Below are positions 36,756-49,400 of a stretch of 64,000 nucleotides of DNA, piece by piece. Position 1 is the first letter of the stretch, and every line of letters starts with the position of its first letter. The notes beneath the pieces were generated by a model, which did not search any database, was not told the DNA's origin, and saw nothing but the letters and a program-made list of their open reading frames with translations. The DNA is from Maniola hyperantus (taxonomy: Eukaryota > Arthropoda > Insecta > Lepidoptera > Nymphalidae), in contig NC_048553.1 in NCBI RefSeq assembly GCF_902806685.2, forward strand, positions 6,183,099 to 6,247,098, written 5' to 3'. The position numbers were made by a program, and so were the translations under genes.

Positions 36756-39044
36756 ATGGACTACGGAATCCTAATAGTTGGGACTAGCAAATCGTATTTC
36801 AGATTTCGGTTAGTACGCTTAATAAAACGTGCAGTCGGAGTAGGTACAAAATGGTTTAATTCTAATTCAGATGTACCCAAAATCTTTAATCTGAACTAAA
36901 TCGCCATATCTAAAAAATGTTTCAGAATTGAGGAAAAGGATACCATGTCTGAATTAGCACTCAACTGTTATAATATTGATAAGGGGTCGAAATCATCAGA
37001 AATAGAAAAGAGAGACAGAAAATGAAACTTAATAAGCTTCTCTCTACTTTGACTGCATTAACTTTTCCAGAATTATTGTTATGATTAGAATCTCGACATT
37101 ATATTGACTTATTCACAAACTACCTATTGGTAGACAAAATTACATGCATGTATTATGTAGTGCCTTATAAAAGACAACGTTAATCGTTAACTGCTTAAAA
37201 GTGCAAATTTTTATTGATATAAAATTGTTTGAAAATGGATATTATATAGCTCCTCTTCTGAACAAAAAGCGCAAATATTTATAGATATAAAAATTGATTG
37301 AAAATCGATATTATGTTTACAAAAACATTGGAGAAGTAAAAACGAACGATATAGCCACACGATACTCTTTATATGAATTTTAAATAGACTACTTTACGCA
37401 AATTTTGTCTATATTAAGATGTGTTTATTGACGTTGAAATAACATTGATAACTTTCACGAACTTAGAGTTTTAATGATACCAAAAATAGCACTGTTATGT
37501 ATATAAATTTGATCTACTGTGATTCCATAGTCAACCGTGCCTTAGAATAAATAAAACGAACAGTATTGTGCAAAAGCAATACATAGATCAACGAAAAGAA
37601 TCGATGTACGCAATAGGTCATTTACGGTTGACACACGAATTCGATTATAGAAAAAGTTATTCAGTTTATCCAATGTAAACTAAGTAGGTAAATAGGTTTT
37701 TAGTAGATGGTTTGGTGCTGGTTGCATTGTAAGATGTTTGTGTGCGCGACGCATATTGTGCTTTACTTTGGTCAGATACTACTTTGTAAATGTCTACGTA
37801 TCACATTTAGATTTAGAGCCTTTCTATTGATGACATCATGACATTTTAATTTGGACATAGTTGAAGGTTGTTAAATGCGCTTCAAAAGGGACTCAGGGTG
37901 AAATCTATAGAGCGTCTTAAATTACGAATTAATATTGTTAATTAAAAATTATATAATAAACGAATTTGTACATTTAATTCGGTTTTAGTTGGGCTCATAA
38001 TTTTATACTTAATTAATATTAATGTAATTTTAATTCCATTTTATTTGGGCTCATTAAAGATACTTAATTAGTCTTACATAATTGGACCAAAATTATACCT
38101 AAGTTTGTTTACAGTATTTTAATTAGATATTAAGTTTTATTATAATTATAGATCCTACTATCAAACTTATATTATTTCCCTATGTTTAAGTATAAAAATG
38201 TGTATTTTATTAATTTCTTGTATATTTGACAAGTTTACAAGAAAAAACCGCAAGGGTGAAAACACAAAATATGTAAGACTGTATTTTAAAATCCCTAAGA
38301 TCTTACGGTCCGTCCCAATGTTTACAAATTAAATTAATTATTAGATTAAAAAAATAGGATCTATTGAGTGCAGCTATATGCAGCTAGATACTAAATGTAA
38401 TCAATTTTACATGATTTTTTTGCTCTCTTGCACTAATGTTTAACTTGATCACTTTTACACTTCGCTATAATATAAATGTAGTCATTTTTATTTTTATAAT
38501 ATTTATGATTTATAATACTTATCAGAATAAAAGCGTGATACAATTTTTAATTGTGTTATTCAAAAATTTACCGTTTATTTTACCATAATGTACTGTAATG
38601 TGACAGTGTACTTTAAACTATCTTATACCTACTAAAAATTCTGCCCTTTCCTTACTAAATTAATTTCCGTCAACTCCAATTACAATATTATTATTCATTG
38701 CTTAACTCTAATGTTGACTAGCTTCATTTTTTATGAACTAACTGACCCGCCCGGCCCGTTGAGTGTAATTTCTAAAAAACCTCTTTGTAGGGGTAAATCT
38801 CAAGTTTCTAGTTGCAGCAGTTCAAACTGTAAGTACATTAAAGTCAGTCAGTTTATCTATAATATGAAAATGAATCACTAAATGTGTTGCTCATCGCAAA
38901 TCTCGAGAACCGCTGAACCGATTTCGCTAATTCTTTTTTTATAATATTCCTTGAAGTACGAGGATGGTTCTTAGGGAGAGAAAAATTTAAAAAAATTACT
39001 AGGCGGAACGAAGTTCGCCAGGGCAGCTAGTTCTTTATATATAG

Positions 39045-39260
39045 ACTAGAGGATGCCCGGGACTTCATCCGCATATATTTAGTTTTTCTAAAAATTCCTT
39101 GGGAACTCTTTGATTCTCCGGGATAAAAAATAGCCTATGTCCTTCCCCGGGATGTAAGCCATCAGTGTACCAAATTTCGTCAAAATCGGTTGAACAGATG
39201 GGCCGTGAAAGGCTAGCAGACAGAAAGACACAATTTCGCATTTATAATATTAGTATGGAT
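39045..39260 (+). repeat. Family F repeat
   Basis: actagaggatgcccgggact ... tttcgcatttataatattag. Confidence 0.8.
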
Positions 39261-39737
39261 GGAGGTATGTATACGCTCAACCGCGATATCACATAATGGT
39301 AAAAAATGTAGATCAATTGTCTATACTATCTAAGATGGGATTGCAGTAACCCAAAGGCGTATGTATGCCCGTTTAGAACTCATACCATTAACCTACTCTT
39401 TAATTAACTGTTTCTCACACTCATATGGGTAACTATTTAGCCTATGAGAGGTCGCGTTCGTTCGTTTTTAATTATCATTTGCTCCACAGCCTAAAGAGAT
39501 ACTTCATACAGTCTGTCGACGCAGACGTCTTATTGACAGAATAACCCTGCGGAGTCAAGGTGGGAGCGAGTATACTTACCGGTAGAACATTATTTGGCTA
39601 AATTGGCTTAGTCATTAGTGGATTGGTCGTTCAGGTATGTATACGTATACGAACGTGAATTCGGCTCGTCCGCAAACATCAAGGGTGTTGGTTTACCGTA
39701 TGTATTTACGCTGTGCCATCCCAAAATCAGTACCCTT

Positions 39738-39936
39738 ATTTTAAATGCGAAAGTGTGTTTGTTTGTTGGTTTGTCCTTCAATCACGGTGCAACGGATTAA
39801 CGTGATTTTTTTTGTTTATCTATATAAAGACCTGGAGAGTGACATAGGCTACTTTTATCCCGTAAAATGAAAGAGTTCCCACGGGATTTTTAAAAAACCT
39901 AATTCCACGCGGACGAAGTCGCGGGCATCAGCTAGT
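39738..39936 (-). repeat. Family F repeat
   Basis: ttaaatgcgaaagtgtgttt ... gaagtcgcgggcatcagcta; ends about 70 bases from the last Aquarius exon. Confidence 0.85.
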
Positions 39937-40005
39937 GTGTTTTGAAGCTTGGCTTTAAAAATAAAGCTAATACAACTACTGATTAAAAAAACGTAAAGTA
40001 CTTAC

Positions 40006-43000
40006 CTGTATGAACAGCTGTCCTTCCGGCCGCCTCGCCAGTGGCGCCAACTGGCATCGCACCACGAGATGGCAGTCGTCCATCACTGTGTTGAAGAAGC
40101 GACGCGTGGGCAGCAGAGCTTCCAGGTCTATCATCAGCTCCAGGAACCGCTCACAGTACCTAGTAAGATGTGCGACCTTTTTTAATAAAACCTTTAGAAA
40201 CCATCGTAAATCAAAGTCTGTTTAAAGAGGCGTCCTTCTCTATACTCTATCCACGGAATCAAGTTAATATAGCGCTCTATCTGTTTGGCTCTGGCTCTAT
40301 GGATATGTAACAGAGAGAGTGCTATACTAACTTCTCCGCTGAATGAAGTTAGTATTATAGCGCTCTCTCTGTTTTTGTATGGGATTAGGTAGAGAGAGAG
40401 AGAGCTATATTAACTTAATTCCGTGGATGGAGTATTTAGGTATGTTTACAAAATAATATAACCATAATATAATATGCTCAGAGAAGTCGGTTAAGAGTGC
40501 ATTTCCATTGAAGTGGGCCAGAGTGGTAACGTGTGTCTTAAACCAGTCAAATTATTGAGTGACGTCAAGGAATATCACGTCATCTAACAATAACCACCAA
40601 GTCTCGAATTGTTACCAATAATTTGATTGACCGCTCTTGATGGATTTTGGCACAGAGATAACTTGCATCCCGGAGATGGACATAGGGTCCTTGTTTCTGA
40701 GAAAATCGAAGAGTTTTCAAGGGAATTTAATAAGCCTTATTTTTTCAAAATTTAAATATGCCTCTATTTATGTATATTTCTGTACCTTTTATAACTACTA
40801 CATTATAATATATTGATGATAACTGAACTTAATTTCAACTTTAAAGGTCCAAACGCACTTACGCTGCGCCGTGCGGCAAATATAGTTTATATGAGTTTGC
40901 ATCAGTGGCGTGCAGGTCATAGAGGCATAAATGCACTGCTTACCCCAGTTGTATCAGCTCAATGCATATTTTTTATTTTATTTTTTTTTTTTTTATTCAG
41001 ATACAAGTTAGCCCTTGACTGCAATCTCACCTGGAGGTAAGTGATGAAGCAGTCTAAGATGATAGCGGGCTAACCTGGAAGGGGTATGGCAGTTTTTATT
41101 AAACCCATACCCCTTTGGTTTCTACACGGCATCGTACCGGAACGCTAAATCGCTTGGCGGCACGGCTTTGCCGGCAGGGTGGTAACTAGCCACGGCCGAA
41201 GCCTCCCACCAGACCAGACCAGAAATTTAGAAATTATAAAATTCCAAACCCCTGCCAGGAATCGAACCCGGGACCTCCCACTATTAAGACCACAGCGCTC
41301 ACCACTGCGCCAGGGAGGTCGTCATTTTTCATTATGACCTGCCAGTAAACAGGTTCCTACCTAACTAATGCCTACCCTAGCTTAAAAGTCTGTGCACGCC
41401 ACTGGTTTGCATCCATATCCATACAAACTCATAAGCTATATTAGCAAGGCGCTGCCGCGTCGCGCAGCGCGAATGAGTTTGGACCTTAAAAATACCAGTT
41501 TTTTTTAAATGGCTGTGACATACGGACTGAAGGACTGTACTATACAGGTTCCTTGTTCTATTATCCAAAACCCTAAAAAGTTCTTACCTAACCGCATGTG
41601 GATCAACATCTTCTGTCTCGGGAATGCTCTCCAGTATGCGCATAAACTTGATCATTAGCCTCTGCAAGTAGCGTCGCTCCCACATCAACTTGTCCATAAG
41701 TTCAGGCTTATCCTTCTTTTGTATGGCGCGCCAGTATTTACGCCATTTCGGCACGGCTTTGAACTCTTGATTTCGTCTTCCTAGAACAACAAAGTTTATG
41801 GATTAGCGATTGTCTGTATATTTGTTACAAGATGATGTCCGCGAGGATTGGATTCTATAAAACCTGTAGGAACTCCTGGGATAAAAAGTAGGCTTTGTCC
41901 ATCTCTGGGATGCAAGCTATCTCTGTGCCAAGTAGATAATGCTAGCAACTTTGTCCACATCCATAAATCAAAAACAAATAAATCTGTTTTAGAGTGTACA
42001 GGTATATGATACCTTTTATATGATACTCCACTTGGTATAGTTTTCTTACATTGAAAATTGAAAATACTAATATTTGTTCATGAACACATTTTAATTTTTG
42101 ATGTAAATTGTGATGTAACCACAAATTCAAGGTTTTCGGATTTATTCCTTTACTTGTACTATAAGACCTACCTACATACCAAATTTCATGATGTCAACGG
42201 GAAGTACCATATAGGTTTTCTTGACAGACACGACGGACAGACAGACAATAAATTGAACACCTACCTTCTTGTAAACTGATCCACATACTAAGCGAGACGA
42301 GCCTTTTGACCTGGTCTCTACAAAGCTGCACCTCCATACTACCAAAGCAGTGGTTAAGGAAGAGAAGCAGTGCAGTCTGTTCGCGCATATTCTTCGCTTC
42401 TTCCATTATGCTTGCTCTTAGCACTTGTTCGAAGAAGGCAGGGAAATGTTCCGGTTTTTTGAGAAATGGCTGAAAAAGAAGAAACAATATGTTTTATTTA
42501 AATTTTAGACTAGATGATGCCCGCGACTTCGATCGCGTCGATTTAGGTTTTTATAAAATCCCGTGGGAACTCTTTAATTTTCCAGAATAAAAAGTAGCTT
42601 ATGTCTTGCTGTAGCCTGTAAGCTAACTCTGTACCAAATTTCATCAAAATCGGTTAAACTGTTGGGTCGTGAAAAGCTAGCAGACAGACAGACAGGCATA
42701 TTTTCTCAATTATAATATTAATAGATTTTTAAAACTTGTATAAAGTCTAAAATTTAAAACGACTTTCGGACTTTCAACTCGCACTTGACCGGTTTTTTAA
42801 TATGAATTTTATACTGGTAAATATACTAACCTGCCAAGCAGGCACTCTTTCTCTAAACTTCTCATTGATCATGACAATAATGGACATCATGTGCGCGTGC
42901 GACGCCTTTCCTGTCTCATAGTGTGGCCACAAGTAGTTCTCTAGGTATTGGGAGAACTCCAGCATCATGATACGACGGACTGCAAAACTGTAATATAAAG

Positions 43001-46000
43001 TTACGCCAACATGACAATAGTTACTTATAAATTACTAGACTAGATGATGCCCGCGACTTCGTCCGCATGGATTTAGGTTTTTTAAATCCTGTGGGAACTC
43101 TTTGATTTTCCGAGATAAAAAATAGCCTGTCTTTCCCCGGGGTGTAAGCTAACTAACACACACACGCAGACAGACATACTTTCGCATTAAATAAATATTA
43201 GTGTGATATGAAGCTACAATATCAATTGCCATCATCAAACCCATTATAACATTTTCTGATCAACAGAGTTGTTCACATATGGAATAAATTGCCTAAGGAT
43301 GTGCAAGAGCTCGAAGCACTTCTGATAGCGAAAGCTGCTTAGTCTATTAAAAATAATAATAATATAGGTAGTATGGATGAATAGTCGAGGCATACATTTT
43401 AAAACCCGAGCCGCTGGCGACTGTATTAAGTATCGGCAAGACTTTTTAAGGCACACATGAATTATACATTCGTGAGAAAACCCAGTAAAAAAGCTGTAAA
43501 AGTTAATTTTACAGCTCTTAAGATGTCTTTAAAATAGAAACACTAGTCATCATCATGACTTGACTTGCACAAAGGTATTTTGTAGAGATTTTCACTCGCC
43601 ACAGTCTTGCGCCGCATGAATCCAGCGGCTCCCTAAGACTTTCAATGTTGTCTTTGTCTGTCTACCTTAAGGAGTCTTACAACACTGCGCGTTCCGGTGC
43701 GAGGTCGCCATTTTAGAGTCTTGGGACCCCAACGTCTATCCTCATTGCCCTCCCCATTGCCATTACACACTGCAGTGTCTACAACTCATCCATCCATGCA
43801 ATCATACAAACATCAATCCATATATCCAAACATCCATATCTTTCTATCAATCCATCAGGTATCATGGAGTTACTCAAAGTAACACCTGCTTCTATCCAAA
43901 ACTTCTCTGTATTATCTGATTTGTACCAGCTGTATTGAATGTAAATCTCATATGTACAAAATACTAAAGAATACTATGTATTACCAGATTATATAAAAAA
44001 CTTTCATGCTAGTCCAAATCCAGATTCGAGCTTTAACTAAGATTTTGGCTTTAACTCTTTTAAGAGAAGATTGTATTTATGAAAATACATGTATTTTTAT
44101 TCACACATGCATTCTAAAATATTATTCCCATTAATATTACATTTTAATTTTTTTTAATACTTAATTAGGTAGATTTATTTGCTATCCATTACAATTTTCT
44201 CCTACTCTTCAAAATAAGGGAAACAATTTTTTTGTTTATAATTCCTATTACTCCGTATTATTAACATCATTTTCTACTGTACTACTAAATATAAGAAAGT
44301 CAAAAATAAAATAATATAGTATTACTTACTAAATTAATAAATAAAAAACATCAATAAGTTCAATAAATAAAAAGGCATTATTTAATAATAATATTATTCG
44401 TAACTGGCAAATTTCAAAAATTAAAATGAGGTCAATGAACCAAATCCATGAGGCTAATGACCCTGTAACAGTGTTTTGTTAACTTCAGTGGGGCTAAGAA
44501 ATTTTATTAGTGCAATAATTAGTAACTTTAATTTTCTTTTGTTTAAAAAAATACTTACTTGGATCCAAGGATCTCTGCTTGGTAAATTGATTCCACAATT
44601 GCTGCATCGAAAGGTAAGTGGTTCTCCTTAGTTTGTGGTGACCAATACTGATTTGCAAGCTGAAAATCATTAAACCATATTGATTTCAAATTCAGTGTGG
44701 AGTGTTACATAGATTTTGTTGAAAAGGGCAAGACTAGTGGGCTTCACACTATATAAAAAGCTGTAACCCACATGAAATGTTTTAAATATTGTTTAAATAC
44801 TGTAAATATTAATGGTTAATGAGTATATTTACAAAGTGTCTTCAAATACTTCACTATCTATTATATTATACTAGCTTATGCCCGCGACTTCATCTGTGTG
44901 GACTCTACAAATTTCAAATCCCTATTTACTCCCTTAGTGGTTGAATTTTTAAAAACCTTTTATTAGCGGATGTTTACATCATAATAACTATCTGCTTGCC
45001 AAATTTCAACCCAATCCGTCCAGTAGTAGAGCTGTGTATTGGTAGATCAGTCAGCCAGTCAGCCTTTCCTTTTATATATATAGATGAATATCATAGATGG
45101 ACAAGTAACTATATCAAACACTATAAAAAAAGTGTGGATATGAGCCTAGTGTTTTAAAGAATTTTATTATAATTATCTGTCTACATTGAATGGTTTGATG
45201 GCTACTGAACCACTAATTCATAATATTATAAAGCATTAGCTGATGTCTTCAACTTCATCTGTGTCAATTAGGTATTTTAAATTCCATGGAAACTCTTTGA
45301 ATGTCTAGACTAAAGTATCCCATGTCCTTTTCCAGGATGCAAGCTATCTATGTATCAAATTTCGTCAAAATTGGTTATGTGGATGGGTTGTGAAAAGCTA
45401 GCAGACAGATACACTTTCGCATTTCTAATATTAAGTATAGATTGGGGCCTATCACTGGAGTATAGAATGTGTATTTTTCTTTAATAAGAGTATAATAAGT
45501 CACATCTATGATGTAATATTAAAAGGGAATTTTTGCCCCAGAAAATCAAAGAATTCCCAAGATCTTAAAAAAGCTGACACTTACCCAGACGAAGTCGCGG
45601 GCATCATTATTTATTTATATACATCATCTAGCTGTGTATAAATAAATATGTACCAAAAACATAAAATATTTCCTAGATGTTTTGTGTGAAAACTGGCATT
45701 ATTTTGCACAAAACAAACCTAAGACAATGGTCATTATTAAGTTTATTGTCTTTAATCTAAAATACCAACTGAAAAGTTGCAAAATGTTTTTAAATGTAGA
45801 CAACCTCAAAAAGTGTAGAGCTGTTTGTATTATACGATATATGTCAATAAAAACTGTTTTTATCAACTTCGTACGCAATATTAGTTTTTTATCTTGTTTT
45901 TCTATTCCCAACAAGCGCTTTTTGGATCAGTTATGACTTAAATTTGCAGAAAATACCAGGAATTGTAGAAACATAAATATAACCTCAAAAATATACTTAC

Positions 46001-46087
46001 GAGTGTTATTCGATCAGCATTTATCTGAGAGAGTGTCGGCAGCGGTATTTTTGGCTTATCGACATTCTGTTGCACATCTACTTTCAT
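40006..46087 (-). CDS. AQR: Aquarius (AQR) N-terminal half, intron-binding spliceosomal protein; 3' exons not found
   Basis: Coding exons on the minus strand, 5' to 3': 46087-46001 (start), 44659-44559, 42987-42831, 42469-42265, 41780-41588, 40159-40006. They total 897 nt (299 codons), in frame throughout. The translation matches the N-terminal helical (armadillo-like) region of Aquarius: LSQINADR near the start, MMLEFSQYLENYLW, MINEKFRERVPAW, REQTALLLFLNHCF, then YCERFLELMIDLEALLPTRR near the end. AQR is an SF1 helicase-like protein (about 1,400-1,500 aa in animals) that binds introns in the spliceosome. Here the last exon ends in a perfect CAG|gtaagt donor. No exons for the remaining ~1,100 residues, including all helicase motifs, were found in the 3.2 kb before gene 3. 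Read-through of the donor would stop after nine codons. The 42987 acceptor was preferred over one 11 bases further in, because only it keeps frame (NFAVRRIM). Confidence 0.9.
40240..40438. mobile_element. MITE family L, compound copy
   Basis: ctctatccacggaatcaagt ... ttaattccgtggatggagta with a third, internal gctgaatgaagttagtatta arm, so two partial units overlap. Confidence 0.75.
40989..41322 (-). repeat. SINE-B, full length, tRNA-derived
   Basis: On the minus strand it begins with a tRNA-like head (A-box-like ctggcgcagtggtgagcg, B-box gggttcgattcc), then the body, ending in agataaaa-type sequence. It lies in an Aquarius intron and is the reference copy. Confidence 0.88.
41985..42255 (+). 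repeat. Family D repeat, 5'-truncated
   Basis: ttttagagtgtacaggtat ... cacgacggacagacagacaa; in an Aquarius intron next to the 42265 exon. Confidence 0.75.
42508..42725 (+). repeat. Family F repeat
   Basis: ctagatgatgcccgcgactt ... caattataatattaat. Confidence 0.8.
43035..43206 (+). repeat. Family F repeat, short
   Basis: ctagactagatgatgcccgc ... actttcgcattaaataaata. Confidence 0.8.
43595..43725 (-). pseudogene. LINE C-terminal remnant, antisense
   Basis: The reverse complement gives LGSRWIHAAQD, matching the other two remnants, with divergent flanks. It lies in an Aquarius intron. Confidence 0.55.
44870..45086 (+). repeat. Family E repeat
   Basis: actagcttatgcccgcgact ... ccttttatatatatagatg. 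Confidence 0.85.
45233..45442 (+). repeat. Family F repeat, diverged
   Basis: cattagctgatgtcttcaac ... actttcgcatttctaatatt. Confidence 0.7.
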
Positions 46088-46455
46088 TTTTGTTATTCAA
46101 AAATTAGCGAAAAACTATGTTGAACTTGACCGTTTACTAACAATACCTAAACGTCAACACTGAGCTGTCAAGTACCTATAAATTGTCAAGGTCAATTTTG
46201 ACATTGACACTTATAGATAGCGTTCAGAAATCACCAATATATCAAACAATATTCAGAAGATTCAAAAAAAACTTCTTCTTCCAAGTTAAATTTTGCTGTA
46301 GATTTCTTTATGGTCTCTTTTTAAGTTTTAAATATAAAAGGGAAGCTGCTGCGCACTTTTGTGCGCTGCCTGTTAGCTGCGACCCAGGTCCCAAACATTA
46401 CATGAAGATGATGATGATGATGATGATAAACTTTTGTTTCAGATATCCAACAAAA
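46088..46455. promoter_or_regulatory. Divergent promoter/5' leader region between AQR and the zinc-finger gene
   Basis: Only 368 bases separate the two start codons, so both transcription starts must lie within or near this interval unless a distant 5' exon exists. The stretch 46150-46215 carries several TGTCA/TGACA half-sites (ctgtcaag, attgtcaag, ttgacattgacac). The right part (46335-46436) is a retroposon-like piece ending in (GAT)n, probably intronic for the zinc-finger gene, whose acceptor is at 46442. No TATA box was identified with confidence. Confidence 0.55.
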
Positions 46456-49400
46456 ATGATGTTTGATCCACCTGATTTTCCATATAAAGAATTAACAGAA
46501 TCTTTAAGGGATCACTACGGATCAGATGACCTTTTATTCACTAATAACACAGTGGTTAACGATACAATTTCAAACGAAAGTGATAATGTTAAAGATACTG
46601 AATCATTTATTTCTACAGTAGAAACAGAACTATCATTGAATTCAAATATTTCTGGAAGTTACTTCAATGTTGAGAATTTTCCTCTTCTGGAGGTAAATGG
46701 AACTAATGGATTAAATTCCGAGCTGTACGTAGTACAGCCAGATAGTTTCTTCAATTACGAGCCAACTTTGCTGGACGATAATACAGTCAATCAATTTTTA
46801 CTGCCTATACAAGTATCTTCTGAGAAAAATAAGGTTGAGTTTCATTTTTTTAACACACAATCAAAGTTTCAAACACTTCCAAGTTTTCACACCTGAAATT
46901 CAGAAGTCAGAGGTTCCTTCACTTCCTTGCTCCACTTATATTATACCCTGATGCACGTGCCTGGCTCAGACAGTCACTTAACAGACACACAAAACATTTT
47001 ATAATCTTTTTATGTGTGTGTTTGTGTAGATAATGCCTAGGTACAATTTTTTTTATAGGAGACAGAGGACACGGGGCCTCATCTATTAGCCTTGCACTCA
47101 TGCGTGATATGTCACGAGATTTTCGCAACGGATGCGGATCTGCTTGATCACACAATTTCTTTACATTGCTCTGACAAAGAACAGGAACCAAGAATTTTGT
47201 CAACCTCTGCATTAGACGATCCTGTTTTAGAAGGTACCTACTAAGTTAGTTCTTACTTCTTACCTATTTCGTACTTAATGCGCCTACTTAAATGTGTTAG
47301 CAATATTAAGCGTGCGTGTTTGCTATAATTAAGGTCAAAATAATAATAAACGGATCAACATTAAACGAGCATAGAAAAATTTAAGAAAATAGAATTAAAT
47401 CTAACAGCTACTTGCTCTAAGTTCTAACATTTTAGAAACCTACGAAAAACCAATTAATTATCTAAATCTTTGCTTAGTATTCGGATGTTATAAGTTATAA
47501 CAATATGCCACTTCTCCTCTTTCTCGATCTTGCCATTTGGAACCTTGTTGCAAACTGGGACTGAGATTGTTTTGGGCTCTTCTCAGACTTGGGCGCGTTT
47601 GGAACCCTCGTAGCTTTAGTTTTACCACTATAGCATCTTACAAATAAAAAATTTGACGATCAGGAAGCGTAAAATTTTACCTAGTCTGAATAAATAATTT
47701 GAGTTTGGGTTTGAACGTATTCCTTTTTTCAAAAACCCAGGCTAGTTTTTTATGTACCAACGGAAAAAAATATTGTGAATGCAACGTTACAATTTATTTT
47801 TATTTTGAGATAAGTACCTACTTGCTTATCCACATAAACATTTGTCTTTTTTGTCTAAGGTAGGTACGTACGTTCACAGCGTATAGTTGGATTAGATCCC
47901 TGTCCACAATTGTGTCTCTAATAAACCCTAATAAGTGTTAGCATTTAGCCGTACGTATGCAATTTGCTGACCTATTTTATAAATGCAGAGCGCACGGAGC
48001 TCGTTCTTTTGTCGCGAGTTCGTTCGTATTCCGGACCAAAAACGAGAGAAAATCAAAGCATTCGACCTAATTGCATTGCTGAACTATGCTTAGTTTTAAG
48101 CAGTATACGAAACAAAATAGATAGGACATATTTTCATTTGCGAAACGAATTTTAAAGAGAATTTTATAATTAATTTCACTTTAAATTCATAATATTATCA
48201 ACTCAGTCATTCAAAATAAGTCCGTAGTCCCTTACACAGTACTTGGTACATTATTTGTTTGTCAATTGTTTAATTTATAAATTAATTGATGTTGGTGATC
48301 AATTTATTAGGTAAGTAACGAGGGTTCCAAACGCGCCCTGGTCTGAGAAGAAGGGCACAACAAACTCAGCCGGGTCTCTATAAACTTACGTGGACCGTAC
48401 TAAATTAATAGTGCGAAGTAAAATCAGAAGACGAGCGAGCCAATCTAAAGGGAAGGTGCACTGCGTAACTTTTCTAGAAGCGTTTCGTCGTATTTTCGGA
48501 CCGTCATAGCTTCGGTCTGGATGACGCTACAAAGCTGAAATTTTCACGATTAAAAATACCAAGTATCAGTTATCAAGCTTTTGATTTATTGATATGATTT
48601 ATCATTTCGTGACTTACTGATGCTCGTCAAAACATACAGGGTACTTCCTGAAGTCCTAGAAGGCTGAAATTTGGTATGTAAGCTAGGAATTGTATATAAA
48701 TAACGGGAAAATTAAGAAATCGGAAATTTGCTCCCCCTCATGTGGGTGAAGCATAATATATATTTCAGTGTTCAGTTCAGTATAGGTACCTAATTCAGTG
48801 TTTTTCAAAGCTTGTGTAGGTAGGTAACCTGCAATTTATTTACCTACTTACTTAGTTTTATTTTGTAGATATAAGCAATTCCAGTGGTATTAACTCTGAG
48901 TGCGAATCCTTGCATGCAATGCAATGGTTTGTATGCAATGTATGCGAAAGAGTGCTATCAACCGCGCTGGAGACGGAACCACGAGGTAAACTAATTACCT
49001 ACCCACGTACTAATTAGTAGGAACATCACCTACATTTTTCAGCCTTGAGAGGTTGGTTCTAATTTTCAATTGCAAGACAAGTTAACAAGCTTCTGAATTC
49101 AAACTTCTGAATAGACTGATGCAGCATGTTTTGACACAATGTGAAGAATTATTATTTACTACTTACATCCACATGGGTACAAATAACTTCCCAAGAGCAA
49201 CTTAATAAAATCTTCCGAACCAGATACCTGGATTCATATTCTCTTTATTGGACTGGGGTGGTTTGAAGCTTCACCCGGGCTGATTCTTGTTCTGCACTCA
49301 CGCCCCGATAGCCCTCGAAATTCAACCCCTAAGAGAATCTTTCTTTAGAGTTCCGTAGTAAACAAGGAATCCTTATAGTTTCGCCACGCGGACGAAGTCG

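Larger units (their letters stand above)
36756..40005. other. Gene 3 3' flank and AQR 3' side: no coding sequence seen
   Basis: AATAAA at 36821-36826 is a candidate polyA signal for gene 3, with further AATAAA at about 37548 and 38524. From 36.8 to 38.7 kb the sequence is AT-rich and mostly unique. From 38.9 kb rightward it holds family F repeats. It was read on the minus strand for further Aquarius exons and none were seen. Confidence 0.6.

Noticed and set aside
42960..42990. Acceptor at gcag just before TCCGTCG for the Aquarius exon
   Set aside because: Using it shifts frame; the acceptor 11 bases upstream restores NFAVRRIMMLEF and agrees with the AQR family.
46183..46455. N-terminal extension of the zinc-finger protein from the ATG at 46183
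   Set aside because: The frame crosses a retroposon-like segment and (GAT)n coding poly-Met, and a good acceptor (tttgtttcag) lies at its end. The start at 46456 is more natural.
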